Shown one piece after another: positions 32,221-40,892 of a stretch of 47,450 nt of DNA. Location: positions 1 to 47,450 of the forward strand of contig JAGVBT010000162.1 of NCBI GenBank assembly GCA_020059605.1. The letters are read 5' to 3'. Each line of letters starts with the position of its first letter. Within the stretch, counting starts at the first letter, position 1. The notes below the pieces were generated by a model that saw only the letters and a list, made by a program, of their open reading frames with translations, was not told the origin of the DNA and searched no databases. The position numbers and the translations under genes are program-made. The DNA is from Deltaproteobacteria bacterium (GTDB lineage: Bacteria > Desulfobacterota > BSN033 > UBA1163).

Positions 32221-32841
32221 ATGAAGGTTTTGGGAATCTTCGGTAGTCCTCGTAAAGATGGAAATACGGACCTTTTACTGGAAAAAGTACTAAAAGGCGC
32301 GGAAAAGGAAGGCGCAGAGACGGACCGCATCCACCTAACCGACTACTGCATCACTCCCTGCAAGGAATGCCATGGGTGTGATCAAACCGGTCAATGCATC
32401 ATCCTTGATGATATGCAGAAGATTTATCCGAAACTGTTAGAATCGGATATCATCGTTCTTGCTTCCCCCATCTTCTTTTACGGCGTTACCGCCTGGGCCA
32501 AGGCCCTGATCGATCGATCCCAGGCGCTCTGGGCAAAGAAGTACCTGTTAAAAGAGGCTACCCTTGGAAAAGAAGGAAGGAAGAGGAAGGGGTTTTTCAT
32601 CTCTATCGGGGCTACAAAAGGACAGAAAGTCTTTGAGGGAGCCATCCTTACGGCCAAATATTTTTTTGATACCTTCAACGCCGAATATGCAGGGGAATTG
32701 CTTTTCCGGGGAGTCGACGCAAAGGGCGATATCGTCAAGCACCCGGAGGCCCTTCAGCAGGCCTTTGAAGCCGGCAGAAAATTGATCTCAGAATGGCGAA
32801 ATGAAAATGGCCGTTGGGTTAAGGTAAGGAAGCCGGTTTAG
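32221..32841 (+). CDS. Iron-sulfur flavoprotein / NADPH-dependent FMN reductase
   Basis: 206 residues, flavodoxin-like. FMN-phosphate loop FGSPRKDGNTD (about 7-17) and the isoalloxazine loop SPIFFYGVTAWAKALIDR are clear. CKECHGCDQTGQC supplies C-x2-C-x2-C-x5-C, the compact cluster motif of iron-sulfur flavoproteins, which carry a 4Fe-4S cluster next to FMN and transfer electrons in anaerobes. AAAGGAG lies 7 nt before the ATG. It stands directly before the ferredoxin-oxidoreductase operon and may exchange electrons with its ferredoxin. Confidence 0.88.
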   Translation: MKVLGIFGSPRKDGNTDLLLEKVLKGAEKEGAETDRIHLTDYCITPCKECHGCDQTGQCIILDDMQKIYPKLLESDIIVLASPIFFYGVTAWAKALIDRSQALWAKKYLLKEATLGKEGRKRKGFFISIGATKGQKVFEGAILTAKYFFDTFNAEYAGELLFRGVDAKGDIVKHPEALQQAFEAGRKLISEWRNENGRWVKVRKPV

Positions 32842-32842
32842 G

Positions 32843-32935
32843 TTAGGTTGAGAGGTTAAGGTTAATGTTTTTTGACCAACGACCTAACCCCTCGACCAAA
32901 CGGGCGTCTTTAACCTTACCTTTAGACCAGAGACT
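32843..32935. repeat. Dispersed intergenic repeat, copy B
   Basis: GGTTAGGTTGAGAGGTTAAGG, then AAACGGGCGTCTTTAACCTT. Its 3' part matches copy C (36.4 kb) and, more loosely, copy A (29.3 kb). Confidence 0.45.
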
Positions 32936-32985
32936 TCTATTTTAGGAATTTGTTAATAGGGGTTTCGTCTGAGTCTGTATATATT

Positions 32986-33174
32986 ATGAAGCCGCGTATC
33001 AATGTGGTCTGGAATGAGATTTATTGCAAGCGGTGCATTCTCTGCGTGGAGGTCTGCCCGGTGGGGGTCCTCTCGCTCGAGATGGACGAGATCGTTGAGA
33101 AACCGGGGTGTATCCGGTGCTACCAGTGCGAGCGTTATTGCCCTGACATTGCCATCGAGGTGATGGACGGGTGA
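32986..33174 (+). CDS. korD: Ferredoxin-type delta subunit of 2-oxoacid oxidoreductase
   Basis: 62 residues from ATG 32986; the frame upstream of this is not coding-like. Two clusters, CKRCILCVEVCP and CIRCYQCERYCP, each have the C-x2-C-x2-C-x3-CP pattern for 4Fe-4S centres. It passes electrons from the catalytic subunits to external ferredoxin. korA, korB and korC follow on the same strand. Confidence 0.9.
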   Translation: MKPRINVVWNEIYCKRCILCVEVCPVGVLSLEMDEIVEKPGCIRCYQCERYCPDIAIEVMDG

Positions 33175-33185
33175 AGGATGGGTAG

Positions 33186-33206
33186 GGAACGGTTTCAAAC
33201 CGTTCC
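33186..33206. repeat. Perfect 21-bp palindrome between korD and korA
   Basis: ggaacggttt-c-aaaccgttcc, ten paired bases around one base. A T9 tract starts 14 nt further on (33221-33229), too far for a classic terminator. It might reduce read-through or bind a regulator; similar palindromes are common dispersed repeats. Confidence 0.6.
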
Positions 33207-33241
33207 GTACAGGAGTTCGGTTTTTTTTTGAAAGAAGAAAG

Positions 33242-34285
33242 ATGAAGCAAATTCTCTCAGGAAATGAAGCCATCTTTCGGGGAGCCATCCGGGCGGGAGC
33301 CACATACTTTGCCGGATATCCCATCAGCCCCACCTCGGAGATTTTACAGCAGGCCGCCCTTTATTCGGAGGAAGAGTCTCGATTTCGTTTTCTTCAGGCC
33401 GAGGATGAAATTGCCGCCGCCATTGCCACGATTTCGGCATCCCTGGCAGGCGTCAAATCCTTCACCGCCACTTCAGGGCCGGGCTTCACGCTCATGCAGG
33501 AGGCCCTCGGATGGGGCCATGTCGTTGAGGCTCCCTGCGTCTTCGTCAATTCGATGAGGGTGGGACCTTCGACAGGCATGCCCACCCAACCCGCCCAGTC
33601 AGACCTCCTCCAGGTCAAAGGAGGAAGTGCGGGCGATTACTATCCCATCGCCTTCTATCCCAATTCTGTCGAGGAATCTTTCCGCCTGACCGTGACGGCC
33701 TTCAATGCTGCAGAGGAGTCCCTCTCCCCCATCATCCTCCTTGCGGATGCTTTCCTCTCCCATCTCTATGAAATCGTCGATCTTGATGTCATTGAAACGG
33801 AGGTCATTCCGCGCACCAAAGAGTCCCTCGGCCGAGGGCGGAGACTCTTTACGGGGACAGCCCATGACAAATCAGGGAATGTGAAGACGAGCGATCCTGC
33901 GAATTACCGCGAATGGCTCCGGGAGTTAAAGGAACGCCATTTTCGGGTGGCCGAGAAGTACCCCTTGTATGAATATCTCCCCTGTAAGAACTCGGAGACC
34001 CTGCTCATTGTCTTTGGAATCACTTCAAGGATTGTCTCACCCTTGAAGGAGCGGTTCTCCGTCTTCCGGCCCATCCGGATTTATCCCGTTCTCGAGAGGG
34101 AAATGAAGGAGGTGGCCGCCTCCTACCGCCATATCATCGTCGTCGAAGGAAATGACGGGCAATATGCAAGCTGGACCGAATGGGCCATCGGCCGTAAGGT
34201 CTTGAAGGTCCCCTGCCTGGGAGGGGGATTTAAATTCCAGTGGATTCAAAGTCAGATCGAGGAGCGATTAAAGGAAGAAAGATGA
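33242..34285 (+). CDS. korA: 2-oxoacid:ferredoxin oxidoreductase alpha subunit
   Basis: 347 residues. The N-terminal ILSGNEAIFRGAIRAGATYF and GYPISPTSEI segments and the FLQAEDEIAAAIATISASLAG pattern are the pyruvate/2-oxoglutarate ferredoxin oxidoreductase alpha fold with its acidic catalytic residue (AEDE). GPGFTLMQEALG follows. The C-terminal domain has EGNDGQYASW. With KorB it decarboxylates 2-oxoacids to acyl-CoA and reduces ferredoxin. Substrate (2-oxoglutarate, branched-chain or aromatic 2-oxoacid) is not fixed by sequence. Confidence 0.93.
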   Translation: MKQILSGNEAIFRGAIRAGATYFAGYPISPTSEILQQAALYSEEESRFRFLQAEDEIAAAIATISASLAGVKSFTATSGPGFTLMQEALGWGHVVEAPCVFVNSMRVGPSTGMPTQPAQSDLLQVKGGSAGDYYPIAFYPNSVEESFRLTVTAFNAAEESLSPIILLADAFLSHLYEIVDLDVIETEVIPRTKESLGRGRRLFTGTAHDKSGNVKTSDPANYREWLRELKERHFRVAEKYPLYEYLPCKNSETLLIVFGITSRIVSPLKERFSVFRPIRIYPVLEREMKEVAASYRHIIVVEGNDGQYASWTEWAIGRKVLKVPCLGGGFKFQWIQSQIEERLKEER

Positions 34286-35328
34286 TCGACCGCTCTTACA
34301 AAGAACTGTTAAAGATGAGGCGTTTCCCCCACACCTGGTGTCCGGGATGCGGCATCGGCGCCGTTTTAAAGAATGTGGCGATGGGCCTGAAAGAACTCGG
34401 CCTGGATTATCAGAACACGGCAATCGTTTCAGGAATCGGATGCTCCGGCAGGATGGGCGGATATATGAATTTCGACGCCGTTCATACCCCGCATGGCCGA
34501 GCGCTGACCGCGGCCGGGGCGATCAAAACGGCCCGACCCGATTTGAAGGTGGTGGTTCTGTCCGGAGACGGCGACCTCGGGGCCATTGGCGGGAATCACC
34601 TCCTCCACACCTCGAGGAGAAATCCGGATATCACCGTCTTCTGCAATGACAATGAGATCTATGGTTTGACCGGGGGCCAGGCCGGACCGACCACCCCGAA
34701 GGGAACCAAAACGATCACATCGCCACGGGGTGAAATGTATCCACCCCTGCGCCTGGGCAAAATTCTAACCGCGCAGACGCCTTACTTCTTCGCACGCACG
34801 ACCGTCTACCACCTCAATCATTTCAAAGCTTGCATCCGGGAGGCCTTGCTTTACCAGGGGTTCAGCTTTGTAGATATCATCAGCGATTGCATCGAGTTGA
34901 ATGGAAGGCGGCAGGGATTCAAAACGGCCCATCAGATGTTTAAATGGTTTGATGAGCGGTTCCATGTGGTCGAAGGAGTGAGAGATCATCTTGAAGACGA
35001 TGAACTGGGAATTGCCAAAAAAGAGGCCGAGGTTGAGGTGAAGGCCGGGGCGAAGCCCGAGATGGAGGAAAAACCGGAGATCCTTGAAGAAGATCTTAAA
35101 CATTATACGATCGAGGAGCTAAGCCATGTTGATGGCTCAGAAGGCAGGCCCATCTTTATCGGTTATAAAGGAAAGATCTATGATCTCTCCTCAAGCCCTC
35201 TCTTCCAGGGAGAGAAAAGGATGCGATGCCACATCGCAGGAAAGAATCTGACCAAGGACATGGAAGCCGCCCCCCATGGGGAGGACCTTGTGCTAAAATT
35301 TCCGGTTGTGGGAAGGTTGAAAGAATAG
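34282..35328 (+). CDS. korB: 2-oxoacid:ferredoxin oxidoreductase beta subunit fused to a cytochrome b5-like domain
   Basis: 348 residues from ATG 34282 (ATGA overlap with korA). Residues 1-255 form the beta subunit: WCPGCGIGAVL cluster and TPP-site cysteines, the TPP-Mg motif GDGDLGAIGGNH and NDNEIYGLTGGQ. After an acidic linker of about 20-30 residues, residues about 272-348 are a cytochrome b5-like heme or steroid-binding domain (YTIEELSHVDG, YKGKIYDLSSSPLF, CHIAGKNLT and APHGED with two candidate heme His, FPVVGRL). The usual beta subunit ends before that domain, so this is a fusion. It could feed or tap electrons directly. Confidence 0.88.
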   Translation: MIDRSYKELLKMRRFPHTWCPGCGIGAVLKNVAMGLKELGLDYQNTAIVSGIGCSGRMGGYMNFDAVHTPHGRALTAAGAIKTARPDLKVVVLSGDGDLGAIGGNHLLHTSRRNPDITVFCNDNEIYGLTGGQAGPTTPKGTKTITSPRGEMYPPLRLGKILTAQTPYFFARTTVYHLNHFKACIREALLYQGFSFVDIISDCIELNGRRQGFKTAHQMFKWFDERFHVVEGVRDHLEDDELGIAKKEAEVEVKAGAKPEMEEKPEILEEDLKHYTIEELSHVDGSEGRPIFIGYKGKIYDLSSSPLFQGEKRMRCHIAGKNLTKDMEAAPHGEDLVLKFPVVGRLKE

Positions 35329-35349
35329 GATGTTGCGCGGAGAACAAGG

Positions 35350-35832
35350 ATGAAACGCATCGTCTTTACAGGAGTGGGCGGTCAATCGGTGAGGGTCGTC
35401 TCGCATGTTCTGGCCATGGCGTTGAAGGAGTTGGGCTATGAGGTCGCCCTTCTTTTCGATTACGATTCTTCCATCCGGAACCAGAAAATTACCGCCTATC
35501 TCACCTACGACCGGATGCCTATTGAAAATCCAATGATTGATGAAGCGGACATCCTGGTCCGGCTCCATCGGAAAGGGGATCAACTCATCGCCCAAAAGAC
35601 GATTTGTGACACCGGGCTTTGCACGGACGAGGAGGTTCCTTTCGGGATGATGGGGATTGAAAAGTTCGGCAAGGCAATTTTTGGAAACATGATCGCCCTG
35701 GGACGGCTTTTTCGATTGATCGACATCGATATCAGCCGCATGGAGCTGGAGAAAATGCTTCCCAGGTCCTATGCCAAAGAAAATGTAAGGGCCATCCAGA
35801 CCGGCTATGATTTGAATCTGTATGAAGATTAA
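35350..35832 (+). CDS. korC: 2-oxoacid:ferredoxin oxidoreductase gamma subunit
   Basis: 160 residues, shorter than many family members (about 180). The start RIVFTGVGGQSVRVVSHVLAMAL is the G-x-GGQ signature of the gamma domain, and the last third (FGNMIALGRLFRLIDIDISRMELEKML) is conserved helix. It caps the alpha-beta catalytic unit. It lies 21 nt after korB and is the last gene of korDABC; a repeat-rich 296-bp gap follows. Confidence 0.9.
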   Translation: MKRIVFTGVGGQSVRVVSHVLAMALKELGYEVALLFDYDSSIRNQKITAYLTYDRMPIENPMIDEADILVRLHRKGDQLIAQKTICDTGLCTDEEVPFGMMGIEKFGKAIFGNMIALGRLFRLIDIDISRMELEKMLPRSYAKENVRAIQTGYDLNLYED

Positions 35833-35914
35833 ATTCATTTCGGAATTCGGATTTCGGAATTAAAGAAATATTGTAACAATTTAGCTGTTTGAAAAAACTT
35901 GTAAAATCCCTCCC

Positions 35915-36040
35915 CCGCCTACGCCGAAGCGGCTTCGCGCAGGCAGGCCACCTCCCTTTGCCAAAGGGAGGTAAAAAGATTTCCCCCTTTTGACAAAGTC
36001 GCTTCGACTCGCAACCGAGGGGGATGAAGGGGGATTAGAT
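35915..36040. repeat. Palindromic repeat cluster after korC
   Basis: GCCTACGCCGAAGC / GCTTCGCGCAGGC arms, then CTCCCTTTGCCAAAGGGAG (a near-perfect hairpin) and CCCCCTTTTGAC..CGAGGGGGATGAAGGGGG. The gap 35833-36128 holds no gene. Confidence 0.6.
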
Positions 36041-36128
36041 ATTTTTTTAAAACCCCTAAAGTGATACGAAATATTTTTATTCCGTACTCCGCATTCTGCA
36101 CTCCGCATTTTCGAAGGGAGGTGATCTA

Positions 36129-36314
36129 ATGACGCAGTGGAAATGTTCGAATTGCAGTTATACCTTCGGAGCCGAGACCGTGCCAGACCAATGTCCATCC
36201 TGCAAACAGGCTTGCACCTTCAGCGATGTGACCTGTTATATTCCGGATTGCGGCGGACCAGGAAATATCGATCCCAGACTGATGGGAAAGAAGGACAAAC
36301 CCATCAATGAATAA
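36129..36314 (+). CDS. Rubredoxin-like zinc-ribbon protein
   Basis: 61 residues. CSNC (Cys6, Cys9) and CPSC (Cys22, Cys25) form the knuckles of a small rubredoxin-like or zinc ribbon. A second pattern CTFSDVTCYIPDC adds Cys29, Cys36 and Cys41. GAAGGGAGGTGA precedes the ATG. It is at the head of the rubrerythrin/PfpI/ATPase region. Whether it holds iron or zinc cannot be told from sequence. Confidence 0.75.
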   Translation: MTQWKCSNCSYTFGAETVPDQCPSCKQACTFSDVTCYIPDCGGPGNIDPRLMGKKDKPINE

Positions 36315-36344
36315 TGACAAAGTTTTTGTTTGGTAGTTGTTGGG

Positions 36345-36447
36345 TTATGGTTAGGAGGCCAGTTTTGATTAGAGTCGTTGGGTTAAGGTCAGAAGGCAAA
36401 CAACGTAACCCAAAAACGAAACGGGCGTCGTCACCCTAACCTTTAAA
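36345..36447. repeat. Dispersed intergenic repeat, copy C
   Basis: GGTTATGGTTAGGAGGCCAG at the start (one base from copy A over 20 nt) and AAACGGGCGTCGTCACCCTA at the end. Confidence 0.5.
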
Positions 36448-36479
36448 ACTTTTTATGTTTAAGAAAGGAGTAAAAACAG

Positions 36480-37001
36480 ATGCGGCTCAAAGGAAAAAGG
36501 GTGGTGATTCTGGTGGAAAATCTTTACCAGGATCATGAATTCTGGGTTCCCTATTATCGCTTAAAAGAAGAAGGGGCTGAGGTCACGATCGTAGGCACCG
36601 GAAGCGCTCGCTCCTATACCAGCAAGTACGGATATCCTGTCGAAGTGGATAAAGAGGCAAAAGAGATTGACATGTCCCAATACGATGGGGTCGTCATCCC
36701 CGGCGGCTATGCCCCGGATATGATGAGACGATACCCGGAAATGGTTAGGATGGTTAAGGAGTCTTATGAAAAGGGAAAGGTCGTTGCCGCCATCTGCCAT
36801 GCTGGCTGGATGCTCGCCTCTGCAGGAATTCTGAAAGGGAAGAAGGTGACGAGTTTTTTTGCAATCAAAGATGATCTCATCCATGCCGGAGCGAACTATG
36901 TCGATGCCGAAGTGGTCAGGGATGGAAACCTCATTACCTCGAGAAAGCCTGATGATCTTCCCGCTTTCTGCAGGGAGATCGTGGGGGCATTGGCTAAATA
37001 A
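36480..37001 (+). CDS. DJ-1/PfpI family protein
   Basis: 173 residues, typical PfpI size. The nucleophile elbow AAICHAGWML (Cys about 103), an acidic Glu early (ENLYQDHEF) and the VIPGGYAPDMMRR loop match intracellular protease/deglycase family proteins. Members have been reported as peptidases, deglycases or stress chaperones; activity is undecided here. AAGAAAGGAG lies 10 nt before the ATG, and the rubrerythrin-like gene follows after 24 nt. Confidence 0.9.
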   Translation: MRLKGKRVVILVENLYQDHEFWVPYYRLKEEGAEVTIVGTGSARSYTSKYGYPVEVDKEAKEIDMSQYDGVVIPGGYAPDMMRRYPEMVRMVKESYEKGKVVAAICHAGWMLASAGILKGKKVTSFFAIKDDLIHAGANYVDAEVVRDGNLITSRKPDDLPAFCREIVGALAK

Positions 37002-37025
37002 TATTTCAATGAAGAGGGGGATAAC

Positions 37026-37790
37026 ATGACTACAAAAGAGACCTATGCCTGTCATCATTGCGGGGCCGAAGCGGACATCACCCTGGAAGGATTTGACAAA
37101 GTGGAGGATGTCATCCGAAGAGAGAAAAGGGGAATTTGTAAGGCGTGCGGCAAGGAGGTCGAAATCGCCGAACATTCCCATGAAACCTTTGCATGCCGGA
37201 GTTGCGGCGCCGAGGCGGATATGACTCTCGAAGGATTTGAAAGCGTCGAGGATGTCATTAGGAGGGAAAAAGGTCTTCACTGTAAGGCCTGCGGGAAAGA
37301 GATGCCCTGGTCCGGCCGGGAGGATATGAAGGCGGTCAGGGTCGCCATGGAAGCGGAAAAGGACGCTTACCAGGCTTACTCCAAAGCCGCTAAGATGACG
37401 AAGAATCCGAGAGGGAAGGATATGTTTCAGCAGCTCTCCGAATTTGAGATGAACCACTATCAGAGGTTGAAGTCCCTTCTCAAATCGCTCGAGGAGAAAG
37501 GGGAGTGGATCCTTTACGAGGGAACGAGCCTGAAACACAAGAAGATCCCCTTGAAGCCGGGAAAACCGCAAGGCCAGGATCAGCTCACGGATCTTGACGC
37601 CCTCAAAATTGCCATCCGGGAGGAGAAGAAGGCCCAGAATTACTATCGCTCGATGGCGGAGCTGACCCGAGACCCCCGGGGCAAAGATATGTATAAACAG
37701 CTGGCCGGCGAAGAGGAACTCCACGAGAAGTTACTGAACGATCAGTACTACAGCCTTCACAATACAGGCTACTGGAGCTGGGGCGATTAA
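37026..37790 (+). CDS. Ferritin-like protein with two N-terminal zinc ribbons
   Basis: 254 residues. Residues about 8-45 and 55-90 are tandem copies of one ribbon (ACHHCGAEADITLEGF / CKACGKE, and ACRSCGAEADMTLEGF / CKACGKE), a clear internal duplication. Two ferritin-like helical pairs follow (AVRVAMEAEKDAYQAY, LSEFEMNHYQRL; then LKIAIREEKKAQNYY and AGEEELHEKLL) with the E...E-x2-H pattern of rubrerythrin-type diiron sites. The ribbons stand N-terminally rather than as the usual C-terminal rubredoxin. Probably a peroxide-reducing or iron-handling stress protein. Confidence 0.85.
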   Translation: MTTKETYACHHCGAEADITLEGFDKVEDVIRREKRGICKACGKEVEIAEHSHETFACRSCGAEADMTLEGFESVEDVIRREKGLHCKACGKEMPWSGREDMKAVRVAMEAEKDAYQAYSKAAKMTKNPRGKDMFQQLSEFEMNHYQRLKSLLKSLEEKGEWILYEGTSLKHKKIPLKPGKPQGQDQLTDLDALKIAIREEKKAQNYYRSMAELTRDPRGKDMYKQLAGEEELHEKLLNDQYYSLHNTGYWSWGD

Positions 37791-37887
37791 TACTATTTCC
37801 GATTTCGGAATGCGGATTGCGGATTAAAAAGATTTTTTCGCTATGCGCTCTGCGCTCTGTTCTATGTGCTTTGCGTTTTCTTGAAGA

Positions 37888-39990
37888 ATGATGGAAGAAA
37901 AGAAGTTCGAAGGCAAGTCCAAGGTTATCGTTCCGATCGACAGAATCCACTGTGCGGACTGCGCTCTCAATATTGAACGCTCGGTTGAACATCTTCCCGG
38001 AGTTCTCTCCGTGGAGGTGAGCTATGTCCTCTCCTCGGCCACGGTCCACTATGACCCCCACCGGGTGCAAGAGGAAGGGATCAAAAAAGCCATCACCAAG
38101 CCCGGTTACATCGTCAGGGAGGGTTTTGCCCAGAGGACGCGCACCTTCTGGAGAGGCATGAGACCCTCCTTTTTTATGGCAGCTTCCGGCATGATGCTGG
38201 CCCTGTCCTGGATTTCTCAATGGTTCCATTTGGGGCCAATGGGCCTCCCGACCTTTTTGGCCATCGCCTCTTTGGTCCTCGGAAGTTACCCCATTTTGAA
38301 GAGCGCCATCAAGGCCCTCCTCATCCCCGATTTAAATGTGGACACCCTGGTTTCCATTGCCGCCATCGCCGCAACTTCTGTCGGCGCCTATCAGGAGGCG
38401 GCAACGGTCGTCTTTATCATGCTTCTTGGCGAATTCCTCGAACATCTCACCGTTGGGAAGGCAAGAAAAGCGATCTCTTCTTTGATTCAGCTCTCTCCGA
38501 AGACAGCCTGGGTGAAAAGGGAGTCAGAGGAGATTCGGGTTCCCATCGAGGAGGTCAAGGCCAGGGAGATCGTGATCGTCAAGCCCGGAGAGAGGATCCC
38601 GGTGGATGGGAAAATTATCTCCGGATGCGGTTCGATCAACCAGTCCATGCTCACCGGAGAAACCCTTCCCGTTGAAAGAGGGGTTGGGGACAGGGTCTAC
38701 TGCGGAACCATTAACGAGTCCGGTTCTTGTGAAATCGAAACCACCCAGGTGGCCGAAGATACCAAGCTTGCCCAGATCAAGCGTCTCATCCTGGATGCCC
38801 AGGCTCAGAAGTCGCCGACACAGAGGCTGATGGACCGTTTTGCCCGGTATTTTATCCCGGCCATTCTTCTCATCGCCCTCGCAACGTTTCTCGTTACGGG
38901 AGATCCCATCCGGGCGATCACCATCCTGATTGTCGCTTGCCCCTGCGCCCTGATTCTGGGGACGCCTACCGCCGTGGTGGCGGCTATCGGAAATGCAGCC
39001 AGGCAGGGAATTCTAATCAAAGGAGGGGCCTACCTCGAACAGTTGGGAAGATTGGAGACCCTCCTGATGGATAAGACAGGGACCCTTACCCATGGAAGGC
39101 CCAAGGTGGCGGCGGTAAACGCCCTTGACGGATCGGATGAAAAAGAGGTCCTCTACTGTGCCGGAATTGCCGAGAAACGCTCCGAACATCCCCTGGCCAG
39201 AGCCATCATGGATAAAGCCGAAGAATGGGGTCTCGCCCTCCCCCATCCGGAGTCCTTCGAGAACTTTCGGGGTAAGGGTGTAAAGGTTCAATCGAATGCC
39301 GGTAACATCCTGGTGGGAAGCCCTTCGTTCCTCAAGGAGGAAGAAGTTGACGTTCCGGAATCCGTCAAAGAGAGGTTGAAATTGACGGAGTCGGAAGGCG
39401 CGACCACGCTGCTCGTCGCTCTGAACCATCGTATCATCGGAAGCGTCGCCATTGCGGACACCTTGAGGGAGAAGGCGAAGTCCGCCATCGACAGGATCAG
39501 GAAAGAGGGACTGTCTGAAATCTGGATGCTCACGGGCGACAGCGAAGCGGTCGCCAACCGGATTGGAAAAGAATTAGGGATCCGGTACGAGGCAAATCTT
39601 CTTCCCGAAGAGAAGGTGTTGAGGGTAAAGGAGTGGAAAAAACAGGGCCGGACAGTGGCCATGGTTGGTGACGGGGTCAATGATGCGCCTGCACTGGCCG
39701 CTGCGGATGTCGGCATCGCCATGGGTGCGGCAGGAACGGATGTTGCCATCGAGACAGCCGACATCGCATTGATGACGGATGAACTCGAAAAGATCCCCGC
39801 AGCGATCCGCCTCTCCCGCAAGGCCCTTCGGGTGATCAAACAAAATATCGCCTTTGCCCTTGTCTTTAACACCGTGCTGGTCTTTCTCTCAGCCCAGGGA
39901 TGGATGACCATGATCCTAGGAGCCGTGATGCACCAGGCCAGCTCCCTCCTGGTCATCCTCAATTCGATGAGGCTGTTGAGGAGAACATAG
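37888..39990 (+). CDS. Heavy-metal P1B-type ATPase
   Basis: 700 residues. N-terminal HMA-like domain with IHCADCALN, then about eight TM helices. CPC ([12 protein letters not shown]) is in the transport helix; the actuator loop ends [17 protein letters not shown] is the phosphorylation site; [18 protein letters not shown] follow. The last helices read FNTVLVFLS and [13 protein letters not shown]. They match neither the Cu motif (Y-N plus M-x2-SS) nor the Zn/Cd motif (K plus D-x-G) well; an HxxSS-type pattern as in CtpC-like exporters is closer. It pumps a transition metal outward; specificity is open. Confidence 0.92.
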   Translation: MMEEKKFEGKSKVIVPIDRIHCADCALNIERSVEHLPGVLSVEVSYVLSSATVHYDPHRVQEEGIKKAITKPGYIVREGFAQRTRTFWRGMRPSFFMAASGMMLALSWISQWFHLGPMGLPTFLAIASLVLGSYPILKSAIKALLIPDLNVDTLVSIAAIAATSVGAYQEAATVVFIMLLGEFLEHLTVGKARKAISSLIQLSPKTAWVKRESEEIRVPIEEVKAREIVIVKPGERIPVDGKIISGCGSINQSMLTGETLPVERGVGDRVYCGTINESGSCEIETTQVAEDTKLAQIKRLILDAQAQKSPTQRLMDRFARYFIPAILLIALATFLVTGDPIRAITILIVACPCALILGTPTAVVAAIGNAARQGILIKGGAYLEQLGRLETLLMDKTGTLTHGRPKVAAVNALDGSDEKEVLYCAGIAEKRSEHPLARAIMDKAEEWGLALPHPESFENFRGKGVKVQSNAGNILVGSPSFLKEEEVDVPESVKERLKLTESEGATTLLVALNHRIIGSVAIADTLREKAKSAIDRIRKEGLSEIWMLTGDSEAVANRIGKELGIRYEANLLPEEKVLRVKEWKKQGRTVAMVGDGVNDAPALAAADVGIAMGAAGTDVAIETADIALMTDELEKIPAAIRLSRKALRVIKQNIAFALVFNTVLVFLSAQGWMTMILGAVMHQASSLLVILNSMRLLRRT

Positions 39991-40099
39991 TTCACAGTGA
40001 TTAGTTCGGAGTTCGGAGATAAAATATTTTAAAAATAATTTTTAACTGTGAAACAGTCCGAACACCGAACTCAAAACTCAAAACTGTAATAATTTTCCC

Positions 40100-40128
40100 T
40101 TGACCAAAGGAAGTTCATTTCATAAAAT
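40100..40128 (+). promoter_or_regulatory. Promoter of the 40.16-kb rubrerythrin-like gene
   Basis: TTGACC (40100-40105), 17 nt, TAAAAT (40123-40128). Predicted start about 25 nt before the ATG. Confidence 0.5.
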
Positions 40129-40160
40129 GAGATCAATTTCACGACCCGAAAGGAAATGTT

Positions 40161-40607
40161 ATGGAGGAGAAGAAGTTTAAGGAGATCATTCAGTTTGCCG
40201 TTGGTAAGGAGATTGAGGCTTTCAATTTTTACACTGAGGCCAGTCGGAATGCCAAATTTTCCGGAGGGAAAGAGCTGTTTTTGTCATTGGCCAAAGAGGA
40301 GGAGGGCCACCGAAGGGTGTTAGAGAAACTGAACATGGAGAAGATTGCTGGTGCGAGGATCGAAAAGATACCCGACCTTAAGATCAGTGACTACATGGTC
40401 GAGGTAGAAGTTAAACCTAATCTCTCCTATGCTGAAATGCTTCGGATCGCTATGAAGAGGGAAGAACATTCTGTCAAACTTTATGATGATCTAAAAGGAT
40501 CGAACCCTGATGAAGATTTAAAGAAGCTTTTCACCTTTCTGATTCAGGAGGAAGGCAAACACAAACTTAAACTGGAAAAAATCTACGACGACGAAATTTT
40601 AAAATAA
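40161..40607 (+). CDS. Rubrerythrin-like ferritin domain protein
   Basis: 148 residues, four-helix bundle. Helix-borne ligands are GKEIEAFNFYTEA, AKEEEGHRRVL, MKREEHSVKLY and IQEEGKHKLKL, giving the E-x-n-E-x2-H diiron pattern twice. No rubredoxin domain is attached, but a separate rubredoxin gene lies 109 bp downstream and could be its electron donor. Likely peroxide reductase or iron-binding protein of the oxygen-defence set. Confidence 0.85.
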   Translation: MEEKKFKEIIQFAVGKEIEAFNFYTEASRNAKFSGGKELFLSLAKEEEGHRRVLEKLNMEKIAGARIEKIPDLKISDYMVEVEVKPNLSYAEMLRIAMKREEHSVKLYDDLKGSNPDEDLKKLFTFLIQEEGKHKLKLEKIYDDEILK

Positions 40608-40715
40608 ACCACAGGGCTATTAGGAGCGACCTTCGGCCTTGAGGATCAAGGTTAAAACCCTCAAACGAAGTGCTCCTCAAATGAAATGCTCCTATTGCAT
40701 CATTCGGAGGTTGAA

Positions 40716-40874
40716 ATGGGAAAATACAAATGTACCATCTGCGGCTACATCTACGATCCGGAAAAGGGGGACCCGGACAATGGCATTCCCCCCAACACTC
40801 CTTTCGAGAAACTCCCAGACACCTGGGTCTGCCCGGCTTGCGGAGCAGACAAGGAGATGTTCGAAAAGGAATAA
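40716..40874 (+). CDS. Rubredoxin
   Basis: 52 residues, exact rubredoxin length, from ATG 40716 with GGAGG 6-7 nt upstream. [15 protein letters not shown] and [11 protein letters not shown] give the two C-x2-C-G knuckles for one iron, with the conserved Tyr, Pro and Trp (DTWVCPACG). It carries electrons to rubrerythrin or superoxide reductase type enzymes in anaerobes. Confidence 0.97.
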   Translation: MGKYKCTICGYIYDPEKGDPDNGIPPNTPFEKLPDTWVCPACGADKEMFEKE

Positions 40875-40892
40875 AGAAGAAAGGCTCCTTTT

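Noticed and set aside
33186-33229. Terminator between korD and korA
   Set aside because: The palindrome is perfect but its T tract is 14 nt away, and korD and korA belong to one enzyme, so a full stop of transcription is unlikely.
36561-37724. 387-codon minus-strand frame
   Set aside because: It is antisense to PfpI and the double-ribbon ferritin-like gene, both with clear family motifs; a shadow of biased codon use.
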